Positions 1 to 5,620 of a stretch of 11,196 bases of DNA are shown here, piece by piece. A program made the translations under genes and the position numbers. The stretch is taken from positions 1 to 11,196 of the forward strand of contig JAJDCV010000217.1 in assembly GCA_029260675.1 (NCBI GenBank), in the 5' to 3' direction. Within the stretch, counting starts at the first letter, position 1. Every line of letters begins with the position of its first letter. This DNA comes from Phycisphaeraceae bacterium. GTDB taxonomy: Bacteria > Planctomycetota > Phycisphaerae > Phycisphaerales > Phycisphaeraceae. The notes beneath the pieces were generated by a model, which did not search any database, was not told the DNA's origin, and saw only the letters and a list, made by a program, of their open reading frames with translations.

Positions 1-200
1 GGGCCTGCGTTGGCTTCGTCGGTGTCGTAGACAAACGAACCCGAGGCGTTTTGACCGATGGCGAAGTCGCCGAGGTAGCTCCCGGTGACGTCGGCGATCG
101 TGGCGGTGATGTCGATGCCTGTGGGAGAGGCGTGAGTTGAGGTTGCCGGTCCAAGTGAAACACAGCCCGCGATTAACATACCGATGTGTCGTTTGTACAT
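1..200 (-). CDS. Exported protein of unknown function, N-terminal part only (cut by window edge)
   Basis: The minus-strand frame opens with ATG at 198-200 and stays open for 66 codons to the window edge, so only the N-terminus is visible. A GGAG ribosome site (plus-strand 206-209) lies 5 nt before the ATG, which supports this start. The protein begins MYKRHIGMLIAGCVSLG, a short basic n-region and hydrophobic stretch typical of an export signal. Two cleavage readings are possible: signal peptidase I after about residue 25 (THA-S), or a lipoprotein signal with lipobox IAGC and Cys13. The mature part (GIDITATIADVTG, then SYLGDFAIGQNASGSFVYD) is rich in Gly, Asp, Thr and Ser. It resembles beta-sandwich surface proteins of planctomycetes, many of which end in PEP-CTERM, but the C-terminus lies outside the window. 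Function is unknown. Confidence 0.75.
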   Translation of the reverse strand, partial: MYKRHIGMLIAGCVSLGPATSTHASPTGIDITATIADVTGSYLGDFAIGQNASGSFVYDTDEANAG

Positions 201-295
201 TCTTTCTCCGAGGTATGAGGCATCGGGTACGATCCCAACGCGAAAGGTTAGGGGGTTGTGATGTTAGATGTGCCCGCCAGTAGATTAATTTATCA

Positions 296-319
296 CATGC
301 CGCGGCATGGGGCCATGCC
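296..319. repeat. Two overlapping palindromes
   Basis: CATGCCGCGGCATG at 296-309 is a perfect 14-bp palindrome. It overlaps GGCATGG-GG-CCATGCC at 304-319, a second perfect inverted repeat. The shared GGCATG arm can pair either way, so the two structures exclude each other. They lie 96-119 bp upstream of the start codon of the leftward gene at 1-200, a reasonable place for an operator. Function is inferred from position only. Confidence 0.5.
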
Positions 320-521
320 GGGTTTGGAAGTTTGCATTAAAGGGCAGGCTCCTCGGGTTGGGGGTGGGGTTGTGCGCATTAATTAGTGCAGGTGTGGCTG
401 GGTCATGGAGCGGGGGCAGACCCGAGCGCCACGAGTTGCCCTGAATGCTGGTGGCCGATTGAGGCGGATGTAAAACAGGCGGATTCGGTTTCGAGATGCA
501 TTAATCACATTCGGTAGATTT

Positions 522-556
522 GGCCCGTTGGGCCGACGCGCGGATCTGCGATCCGC
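522..556. repeat. Two small adjacent hairpins
   Basis: GGCCC-GTT-GGGCC (522-534) and GCGGATC-TGC-GATCCGC (540-556) are perfect stems of 5 and 7 bp, each with a 3-nt loop. They lie about 130-165 nt beyond the stop of the minus-strand peptidase gene, past the 34-nt hairpin at 615-648. They could help end or stabilise that transcript. No T-tract accompanies them. Confidence 0.4.
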
Positions 557-614
557 CGCTAAACGGCAAGCCCTTGTGGTGGGCGTCAGGTTGGTCTGGG
601 GAGTTTGCAGCTAT

Positions 615-648
615 CCCACTGAAGCACCGAGGACGGTGCATCAGTGGG
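615..648. repeat. 34-nt hairpin repeat, copy 1
   Basis: The arm CCCACTGAAGCACC pairs with GGTGCATCAGTGGG across a 6-nt loop (GAGGAC), giving a 14-bp stem with one A-A mismatch. A second copy with the same arm and loop lengths is at 2944-2977, so this is a dispersed element rather than a one-off. It begins 39 nt after the stop of the minus-strand peptidase gene, so it may act as that gene's terminator. No T-run follows on the minus strand. On the plus strand it is followed by CTTTG. Confidence 0.65.
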
Positions 649-686
649 CTTTGAAGGCATGTAAAGCAAGGCCGACTCTTCGGTGT

Positions 687-2228
687 TTAGCGGCGTTGTC
701 TGCGGAGTGTTGCCAGTGCGCCGAGTGATAGCATGGCGAGTGTGGCGGGTTCGGGGACGGCTGCGTCTGCGGCGGGTGGGGAGGGGAAGGTGCCGGCGTT
801 CCAGTTGGAGAGCAGGACGTTCAGGTCGTCGATGCCGATGAAGCTGTCGCCGTTGCCGGCGATGTCGCCGAAATCCCAGTCACCCTTGGGTACGGAGGCG
901 TTCCAGTTGCCGAGCATGAAGTTCAGGTCGCTTAGGCCGACGAAGCCGTCGGCGTCGATGTCGGCTCTCATGCGGGCCAGCGCCCTGAAGAAGGCGACGC
1001 CGACGTCTTTACCCATTTCTTCGTAGTAGTCGACGCCGCGTGAGGGGTGGAAGGCGGTTTCGAAAGTGGAGTCGAAGCCTGCGCCCAGTTCGATCTCGCC
1101 GAAGTTGGCGGTGGTGGGTCCGGTGCTGGTGGATTGCCATACGTCGACGGTGGAGGTTTCGTTCATGAAGTTGGTCCAGAAGGGGTCGGATGTGTGGCCT
1201 TTTTCCGGATGGAGGAACATGAAGTCGTTGGCGTTAGCGCTGGTGGTGATGGTGGAGTGGTAGTCGATGAAGTACTCGGCGTCGCCGCCGGTGGTGACTT
1301 CGAGGTCTGCCATCATGGCTTCGCCGGAGAGCTGGATTTCGGGCTCACCGAACCAGGTTTTGCCTGGGAAAGTGGGGCTCCATGCGCGGTTGGGGTCGGT
1401 GTTGGGGGTGGCGATGGTGGCGCGGTTGTTGCCGGCGAACCGTCCGTCGGGATTGAGCATGGGGTAGATGAAGAACTCTGCGGTCTTGCGGAGTTCCGCT
1501 GCGCGTGAGTCGTTGCTCAGTAGGAAGTCGATGGTGCCTTCGAGTGTGTGGTTACCCAGGACTTCGTTGGCGTGGAGGCCGCTGGTGAGGACGATCTGAG
1601 TTTTACCTGCGCTGGGGATGGAATTGTCTGTGAGTTTGAATCCCCACATGTCGCGCGGTGCGATGGTTCGGCCGAGGTCGTCGGTGCCGCCGGGGGATTG
1701 GCCGATGACGAGGTTGGCGTCGGAGCTGATGGTGGAGGAGACGTAGGGGCTGAGTTTGTATTGGGCGACTTCGGCGGCGGCCCGGCCGTAGGAGTAGGGG
1801 AGGGAGTGAGCGACCCAGACTTCGTCCTGATTGAATGCGGCGTTGTTAGAGAAGTTGAATGTTCCGCCTGAGATCCCGTGGTTGTCGAAGGGTGTCCAGT
1901 TCACGCCGTCGAGGCTGTAGCGGAAGTTGTGGTTGGCGATGGCGGAGGAACCGCCGGCAAAGTTGGTGGAGATCCGGAAGTCGGGGCTCACGCCGTTCAC
2001 GCCGGAGGTCTTGAAGTAGACCCATCGCCACTGACCGCCGCCGTAGTAGTTGTCACGGCCGACGAGGCTGACGGTGCTGCCCGAGACCGAATAGTTCTCA
2101 AGCGAGCCGTGATCGAAGTTAGCGTCGAGTGAGATGACGGCGTTTGCGGGCGTGGCGGAAAAACCGAGCGCGGCACAGGCGATCAGGCAGAACCAGGCCG
2201 AAGGGACAGCACGTAGAGGAAGCGTCAT
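687..2228 (-). CDS. Exported M14-family zinc carboxypeptidase with dockerin repeats and PEP-CTERM anchor
   Basis: This 513-residue exported protein probably hydrolyses peptides or amide-linked substrates at or outside the cell surface. Residues 1-30 form a signal peptide (cleavage near ANA-V). Residues 31-140 look like a beta-rich accessory domain. The M14 catalytic domain spans about 150-418. Its zinc ligands are HANE (His219, Glu222) and His324 in DYHS; substrate-binding candidates are NPDG (259-262) and DPNR (278-281); the likely catalytic Glu390 is in STFETAF. Two dockerin-like calcium loops follow. The first (DIDADGFVGLSD, 423-434) has canonical Asp spacing. The second (455-468) has one extra residue. 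Residues 491-513 are a PEP-CTERM tail: VPEP, a hydrophobic helix, then RRQRR, the signal read by exosortases. GGAG 8 nt before ATG 2228 supports the start. The exact M14 subfamily and substrate are unknown. Confidence 0.88.
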   Translation of the reverse strand: MTLPLRAVPSAWFCLIACAALGFSATPANAVISLDANFDHGSLENYSVSGSTVSLVGRDNYYGGGQWRWVYFKTSGVNGVSPDFRISTNFAGGSSAIANHNFRYSLDGVNWTPFDNHGISGGTFNFSNNAAFNQDEVWVAHSLPYSYGRAAAEVAQYKLSPYVSSTISSDANLVIGQSPGGTDDLGRTIAPRDMWGFKLTDNSIPSAGKTQIVLTSGLHANEVLGNHTLEGTIDFLLSNDSRAAELRKTAEFFIYPMLNPDGRFAGNNRATIATPNTDPNRAWSPTFPGKTWFGEPEIQLSGEAMMADLEVTTGGDAEYFIDYHSTITTSANANDFMFLHPEKGHTSDPFWTNFMNETSTVDVWQSTSTGPTTANFGEIELGAGFDSTFETAFHPSRGVDYYEEMGKDVGVAFFRALARMRADIDADGFVGLSDLNFMLGNWNASVPKGDWDFGDIAGNGDSFIGIDDLNVLLSNWNAGTFPSPPAADAAVPEPATLAMLSLGALATLRRQRR

Positions 2229-2352
2229 GGTTTAATCTCCACCCCGGGATGGTGTGTGCTTGAGCCGGTCCTCTGCGGGGTCAGGCGGGCTGAACCGTGT
2301 CGGGACAGGCTATCTCCTTGATATCATACCCGAAAATCGCTTTATGGCGAGT

Positions 2353-2366
2353 ATATTATGTAATAT
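2353..2366. promoter_or_regulatory. AT-rich inverted repeat, possible operator
   Basis: ATATTA-TG-TAATAT is a perfect 6+6 inverted repeat in the AT-rich centre of the divergent spacer. It lies about 125 bp upstream of the peptidase start codon and about 62 bp upstream of the proposed atp -35 box. Position and symmetry suit a dimeric regulator, but AT-rich palindromes also arise by chance. No regulator is identified. Confidence 0.3.
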
Positions 2367-2427
2367 CCGGGCATATGTTTCGTGTTGGGGGAGGGGTGGG
2401 AACGGATTTTCATTGTTTAACGGCTGT

Positions 2428-2456
2428 TTGACACCCATGTAACGCACCTCTAGGCT
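2428..2456 (+). promoter_or_regulatory. Candidate sigma70-type promoter of the atp operon
   Basis: A perfect -35 box TTGACA (2428-2433) is followed by a 17-nt spacer and TAGGCT (2451-2456). TAGGCT keeps the three most conserved -10 positions (T, A and final T). Transcription would start near 2463, giving a leader of about 110 nt before atpZ. The only nearby rival, TTGACA at 2535, has no acceptable -10 box at 16-18 nt. Confidence 0.5.
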
Positions 2457-2572
2457 ATCTGCCCCACCGGGAGGTCGGCGGCGGGGGCGAGGGGCCGGCC
2501 AAATGGGTGTAAATAACTGTGATTTAAGTAGTTATTGACATTTTCCCGCGTGGTCGGCCAAGGAGGCCGGCG

Positions 2573-2860
2573 ATGGTGAAAAACCGACCGCAAAGCCCGT
2601 ACGGGTACAGCCCCAGTGCCTGGCGGATGATTGGTCGGGGGATGGAAGTGGGGCTGATCATCGGCGGGCTTACCTATGTAGGCTACCTCGGTGATGAGTG
2701 GTTGGAGACCGGGCCTTGGCTGATGCTGACGGGGGCGTTGATGGCGACGGTGGGCGGGTGTTACAACCTGGCGAAGGACATGCTTTATCCCAAGAAGCCC
2801 AAGCCTTCCCAAGAAGTGCGGGCGGACGTCACGGATGAGGCGCATGACGCGGATGACTGA
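2573..2860 (+). CDS. atpZ: AtpZ/AtpI-type accessory membrane protein of the ATP synthase operon
   Basis: This is a 95-residue protein with two predicted membrane helices (about 22-41 and 47-66). The Gly-rich pattern GGLTYVGYLGDEWLETGPW followed by MLTGALMATVGGCYNLAKDM matches the small ATPase gene 1 family (AtpZ). Members of that family are encoded at the head of F-ATPase operons and are linked to ion handling or Fo assembly. The C-terminal 25 residues are polar and acidic. AGGAGG at 2561-2566, 6 nt before the ATG, is the best ribosome site in the window. It is the first gene after the proposed promoter. Unlike the other atp genes, it is separated from the next by 201 nt that contain a hairpin repeat. 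The family assignment rests on topology, motif and position. Confidence 0.75.
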   Translation: MVKNRPQSPYGYSPSAWRMIGRGMEVGLIIGGLTYVGYLGDEWLETGPWLMLTGALMATVGGCYNLAKDMLYPKKPKPSQEVRADVTDEAHDADD

Positions 2861-2907
2861 ATAGATTGCTTAACTATAAATAAGTGAGGCTTTTGAAAAA
2901 TCTGCCG

Positions 2908-2945
2908 GATCCCCCCGGAAACCTCCCGGAGATCCCCGGAAACCC
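2908..2945. repeat. Short imperfect tandem repeat
   Basis: GATCCCCCCGGAAACC (from 2908) recurs as GATCCCCGGAAACCC (from 2931), 23 bp apart. CTCCCGGAG lies between them. The second unit runs directly into the 34-nt hairpin at 2944-2977. It lies in the 201-nt gap between atpZ and atpI and has no visible coding potential. Confidence 0.4.
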
Positions 2946-2977
2946 CACCGAAGCACCCAGGGCGGTGCATCAGTGGG
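2944..2977. repeat. 34-nt hairpin repeat, copy 2, inside the atp cluster
   Basis: CCCACCGAAGCACC pairs with GGTGCATCAGTGGG across the loop CAGGGC, with two mismatches in 14. The 3' arm and the following CTTT are identical to copy 1 at 615-648; the 5' arm differs by one base and the loop by two. It lies 84 nt after the atpZ stop and is followed by CTTTTAG. It could therefore be a weak terminator or attenuator between atpZ and the rest of the operon, or simply a mobile or REP-like element. Confidence 0.6.
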
Positions 2978-3061
2978 CTTTTAGAGGCGTCCTTTTAAAG
3001 AGTCCAAGTGGCTTCGATACCGTATCTCAATCAGACACCCTGAACACTGTTCGCTGACACG

Positions 3062-3505
3062 ATGACCTACCCGACCGACAGCCCGCTGGTATTCCCGATC
3101 GTCAAGGCGTCGCTGACGCTTTGCGCGGTGTTGCTGGCATCGATGGCGGTGGTGTTTGGGTTGTTGTCGGGTGTTTTTGGGATGTCAGAGCAGGCGGGGC
3201 TGAGCCTGATCGGGGCGTCGGTGAGCCTGGTGATCGGTTTATCGGGATTCGTGCCGGTGTGGCTGATGTCGCGCAAGAGCGCGTACGGCAGCGCGTACGG
3301 ATTTCTGGTGAGCATCCTGGTGCGATGTGTGGTGGGTTTTGCCGCGGTGGCGTGGTTGCGTTGGGGTGGCGTGCCGGGCGGCGAGGCGGCGCTGATGTGG
3401 GTTGCGGGTTGGTACATGCTGGTGTTGGGTGTCGAGGTGAAGCTGATATCATCCCACGTCCTGGCCGCGACGAAGGTGTCGGGGCCGGTGCCGGAGACGA
3501 ATTAA
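3062..3505 (+). CDS. atpI: AtpI-like membrane protein of the ATP synthase operon
   Basis: This 147-residue protein has four predicted membrane helices (about 12-38, 45-68, 77-99 and 108-130) and almost no soluble domain. Size, topology and position directly before atpB match the AtpI family, whose members help assemble the c-ring or the Fo sector. Sequence similarity visible by eye is weak, so the name depends mainly on context. The start at 3062 has no Shine-Dalgarno sequence, only GACACG immediately before the ATG. The next in-frame ATG (3143) would remove most of the first helix, so I keep 3062. The stop codon TAA at 3503-3505 directly abuts the atpB ATG, which suggests coupled translation. 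Confidence 0.65.
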   Translation: MTYPTDSPLVFPIVKASLTLCAVLLASMAVVFGLLSGVFGMSEQAGLSLIGASVSLVIGLSGFVPVWLMSRKSAYGSAYGFLVSILVRCVVGFAAVAWLRWGGVPGGEAALMWVAGWYMLVLGVEVKLISSHVLAATKVSGPVPETN

Positions 3506-4441
3506 ATGATGACGAGCCTGATGCTTGCCGCCGGTGGGGCGGCGATTGATCCGATGAGCCATGTGCTGCCGCACACTTTGTTCGGCCTGGACTGGTTCAC
3601 GAACCACCACTTCATGAGTCTGCTGGTGCTGGTCGGTGGGATCGCGGTGTTGATGCTGGTGGCGGCGCGGGTGCCGTTGAAGGCGGACACGGCGGAGGGG
3701 TACGTCACGAAGGGGCGGATCACGCAGTTGTTCGAGGTGTTGTGCGTGTTCCTGCGTGACGAGATGGCTCGGCCGTTGCTGGGTGATCTGACGGATAAAT
3801 ACATCAAGTACATCTGGTCGGCGTTTTTCTTCGTGCTGTTTGGGAACCTGCTGGGGCTTCTGCCGATCAGCGCGTTCTTCGGCCTGATCGGCGTGGAGTC
3901 GCTGTCTCACGCGGGTGGGGCGATGACGGGGAACATCAACTTTACGGGTGGCCTGGCGTTGATCTCGCTGTTCATGATGGTGTTCGTGGGCGTGAAGGAA
4001 AACGGGTTCGGTTTTATCAAGCACATGTGGCCCGTGCCGTTCGAGCCTTTGTACCTGCTGCCGGTGATGCTGCCGGTGGGGCTGCTGGTGTTTGTGCTGG
4101 AGTTGGTAGGGCTGGTGATTAAAAGTTTTGCGTTATGCGTGCGATTGTTCGCGAACATGGTGGCGGGGCACCTGGTGCTGGCGTCGCTGATCATCCTGGC
4201 GATTACGGCCCCGATGGTCGGGAAGGGCGCGAGTATCCTGGGTGCGACGGCGTTTAGTTTCCTGGAGCTGTTCGTGTCGTTCCTGCAGGCTTATATCTTC
4301 ACGTTCCTGACGGTGATTTTCATCTCGCTGGGCGCGGTGAGTCACGACGATCACGACGAACATCACGGCGGTCTGGATGAGGGCGCCAAGCCCGGGGATT
4401 CGATTGACGAGATGCTGACCGTGACGGGGGGCGGGCAGTAA
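3506..4441 (+). CDS. atpB: ATP synthase Fo subunit a
   Basis: This is the 311-residue stator subunit of the proton channel. It forms the two half-channels against the c-ring in the cytoplasmic membrane. The signature CVRLFANMVAGHL carries the essential Arg213 (E. coli Arg210). His222 stands where E. coli has Glu219, and Glu254 in FLELF stands where E. coli has His245. This swapped pair is known from mitochondria and many bacteria and is expected to be functional. Gln261 in SFLQAYIF matches E. coli Gln252. After the last helix the protein ends in a polar tail of about 33 residues starting SHDDHDEHHGG, longer than in E. coli. A GGAG site at 3493-3496 lies inside the end of atpI. ATG 3509 is a possible alternative start. 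Confidence 0.95.
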   Translation: MMTSLMLAAGGAAIDPMSHVLPHTLFGLDWFTNHHFMSLLVLVGGIAVLMLVAARVPLKADTAEGYVTKGRITQLFEVLCVFLRDEMARPLLGDLTDKYIKYIWSAFFFVLFGNLLGLLPISAFFGLIGVESLSHAGGAMTGNINFTGGLALISLFMMVFVGVKENGFGFIKHMWPVPFEPLYLLPVMLPVGLLVFVLELVGLVIKSFALCVRLFANMVAGHLVLASLIILAITAPMVGKGASILGATAFSFLELFVSFLQAYIFTFLTVIFISLGAVSHDDHDEHHGGLDEGAKPGDSIDEMLTVTGGGQ

Positions 4442-4452
4442 GAACCGGACAC

Positions 4453-4481
4453 GCTCGGGGACGCCGACGCCCGAGCATTTT
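4453..4481 (+). terminator. Terminator-like hairpin between atpB and atpE
   Basis: GCTCGGG (4453-4459) pairs perfectly with CCCGAGC (4470-4476) around a 10-nt loop and is followed by ATTTTAA. This has the form of a short intrinsic terminator, but it lies inside the operon, 12 nt after atpB and before atpE. Partial read-through, an RNA-processing or stability role, or a translational effect on the highly expressed c subunit are all possible. A weak 5-bp stem (AATCG/CGATT, 4482-4499) follows. There is no clear promoter after it. Confidence 0.45.
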
Positions 4482-4522
4482 AATCGTCGGCAAACGATTC
4501 ATACCTTGTTGGAGACATAGAC

Positions 4523-4807
4523 ATGTTTGACATCCTTACTTTGGCAGCGTTGGAAGGCTACGCCGGTCTTGGTGCCGGTCTTGCGATCCTTGGTGCGGGC
4601 ATCGGCCTGGGTCTGCTTTGTGCCGGCGCCGGCCGGGGCATCGGGAACATCGGCGGCAACGCGGTTCAGTCCGTTGCCCGTCAACCGGAGGCCGCCGGTC
4701 AGATCTTCGTGCAGATGATTATCTCGGCTGCTCTGATCGAAGGCTTCACGTTCTTCGCGATCATCGTCGCGCAGGGCATGGCCGGTCAGATCTTCTCTGC
4801 CGGCTGA
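4523..4807 (+). CDS. atpE: ATP synthase Fo subunit c
   Basis: This 94-residue proteolipid forms the rotating c-ring. It has two membrane helices joined by the conserved polar loop ARQPEA (52-57). Helix 1 has the Gly-repeat pattern GAGIGLG (24-30) used in tight ring packing. Helix 2 has the ion-binding carboxylate Glu73 in ALIEGF. The residue after the Glu is Gly, not the Ser/Thr of sodium-binding rings, so proton coupling is more likely. GGAG at 4511-4514 lies 8 nt before the ATG. A hairpin separates the gene from atpB (81-nt gap). Length is slightly above the usual 75-90 residues because of extra N-terminal residues. Confidence 0.96.
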   Translation: MFDILTLAALEGYAGLGAGLAILGAGIGLGLLCAGAGRGIGNIGGNAVQSVARQPEAAGQIFVQMIISAALIEGFTFFAIIVAQGMAGQIFSAG

Positions 4808-4900
4808 TCGGTTTGATACGACTTCATCGCGCCTTGGCCTGACCGCCGGGGCGTGACTTCACCGGCCCAATCGTTGTGGGTCAGACAGGACACGAGAAAC

Positions 4901-5611
4901 ATGAGGCATACCTTGATGCGTCAAACCCGTATATTCCAGATCGCGGCGGTCTTTGCCTGGCTATTGATGGCCGGTCCACTGTCCGCGCAACACACGGCCG
5001 ATACCGGCCACGGCGAGGCGGCGCAGCAGGTGCAACACGCTGTGGACCCGGTAGACGGGCACGTCGCCGATGCGGCGGGTGCTGCTGATGCCGGCGGGCA
5101 CGGCGAGGACCGCGGGCTGACCACGGTGAAGTGGCAGGAGGCGGTGTATACCATCGTCGTCTTCGTCATCTTCTTCGGTGTCTTGAGCATCTTTGTCTGG
5201 CCGAAGATCCTGGCTTCGCTGCAGGCCCGTGAAGAAAAGGTCCGTGGCGACCTCAAGCACGCGGAGGACGCGGCGAATCAGGCTACGTCGACGCTGGGGG
5301 AGTACAAGCAGCAGTTGGCGGATGCCCAGAAGCAGGCGCAGCAGATCGTGGATGAGAGCCGGGGCGCGGCGCAGCAGGTCGCGTCGCAGCTCAAGGATCA
5401 GGCGCAGGCGGAGATGACCCAGATGCGTCAACGAGCCGAGGCGGATATCAACTCCGCGAAGGAGCGTGCGGTGTCGGAGATTTACGAGCAGACGGCGGCG
5501 CTGGCGACGCAGGTTGCCGGGCAGATATTGCGTCGAGAGATCAATGCGGGCGACCAGGAAGCGCTGGTCCGTGAGTCGATCGCCAGGCTGAACGAAGCCG
5601 GGCAGAACTAG
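4901..5611 (+). CDS. atpF: ATP synthase Fo subunit b with N-terminal signal peptide
   Basis: This is the peripheral stalk subunit linking Fo to F1. Starting at ATG 4901 it has 236 residues. Residues 1-29 look like a cleavable signal peptide (IAAVFAWLLMAGPLSA-Q). A polar segment follows (about 30-76, rich in His, Asp, Gly and Ala) that should face the periplasm. The single membrane helix is about 81-100 (VYTIVVFVIFFGVLSIFVW). The rest is a long alpha-helical coiled coil rich in Ala, Gln and Glu (about 105-195), ending in the delta-binding region. The open frame extends back to a GTG at 4853. I prefer 4901 because it gives a normal n-region and has a weak AGGA site 10 nt upstream. ATG 4916 is also possible. 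E. coli b (156 residues) lacks the signal and the periplasmic segment. Confidence 0.92.
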   Translation: MRHTLMRQTRIFQIAAVFAWLLMAGPLSAQHTADTGHGEAAQQVQHAVDPVDGHVADAAGAADAGGHGEDRGLTTVKWQEAVYTIVVFVIFFGVLSIFVWPKILASLQAREEKVRGDLKHAEDAANQATSTLGEYKQQLADAQKQAQQIVDESRGAAQQVASQLKDQAQAEMTQMRQRAEADINSAKERAVSEIYEQTAALATQVAGQILRREINAGDQEALVRESIARLNEAGQN

Positions 5612-5620
5612 ACAGACACG

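Larger units (their letters stand above)
201..686. other. Non-coding spacer rich in palindromes
   Basis: These 486 bases lie between two minus-strand genes and hold no convincing gene. A 66-codon plus-strand frame at 528-728 has an Arg/Ala/Cys-rich translation with no recognisable features and runs into the 3' end of the peptidase gene, so I discount it. The spacer contains overlapping palindromes at 296-319, small hairpins at 522-534 and 540-556, and a 34-nt hairpin repeat at 615-648. The AT-rich word GCATTAA occurs three times (334, 376, 498). It should include the promoter of the leftward gene at 1-200 and the 3' end of the peptidase transcript. I could not identify a convincing promoter. 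Confidence 0.6.
2229..2572. other. Divergent intergenic region between the peptidase gene and the atp operon
   Basis: These 344 bases separate the leftward peptidase gene from the rightward atp operon, so they should hold both promoters. The middle (about 2315-2420) is much more AT-rich than the surroundings and includes an ATATTA-TG-TAATAT inverted repeat. The right half has a sigma70-like promoter (2428-2456) and a second isolated TTGACA at 2535-2540 that lacks a good -10 box. The AGGAGG ribosome site of the first atp gene is at 2561-2566. A plus-strand frame at 2254-2442 has no protein-like features and is discounted. Confidence 0.6.

Noticed and set aside
528..728. Possible small plus-strand gene in the first spacer
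   Set aside because: No ribosome site, a translation with scattered Arg, Ala and Cys, it contains the 34-nt hairpin, and it overlaps the 3' end of the peptidase gene.
4853..4900. GTG at 4853 as the start of subunit b
   Set aside because: It would put 16 extra polar residues before the signal peptide and has no ribosome site.
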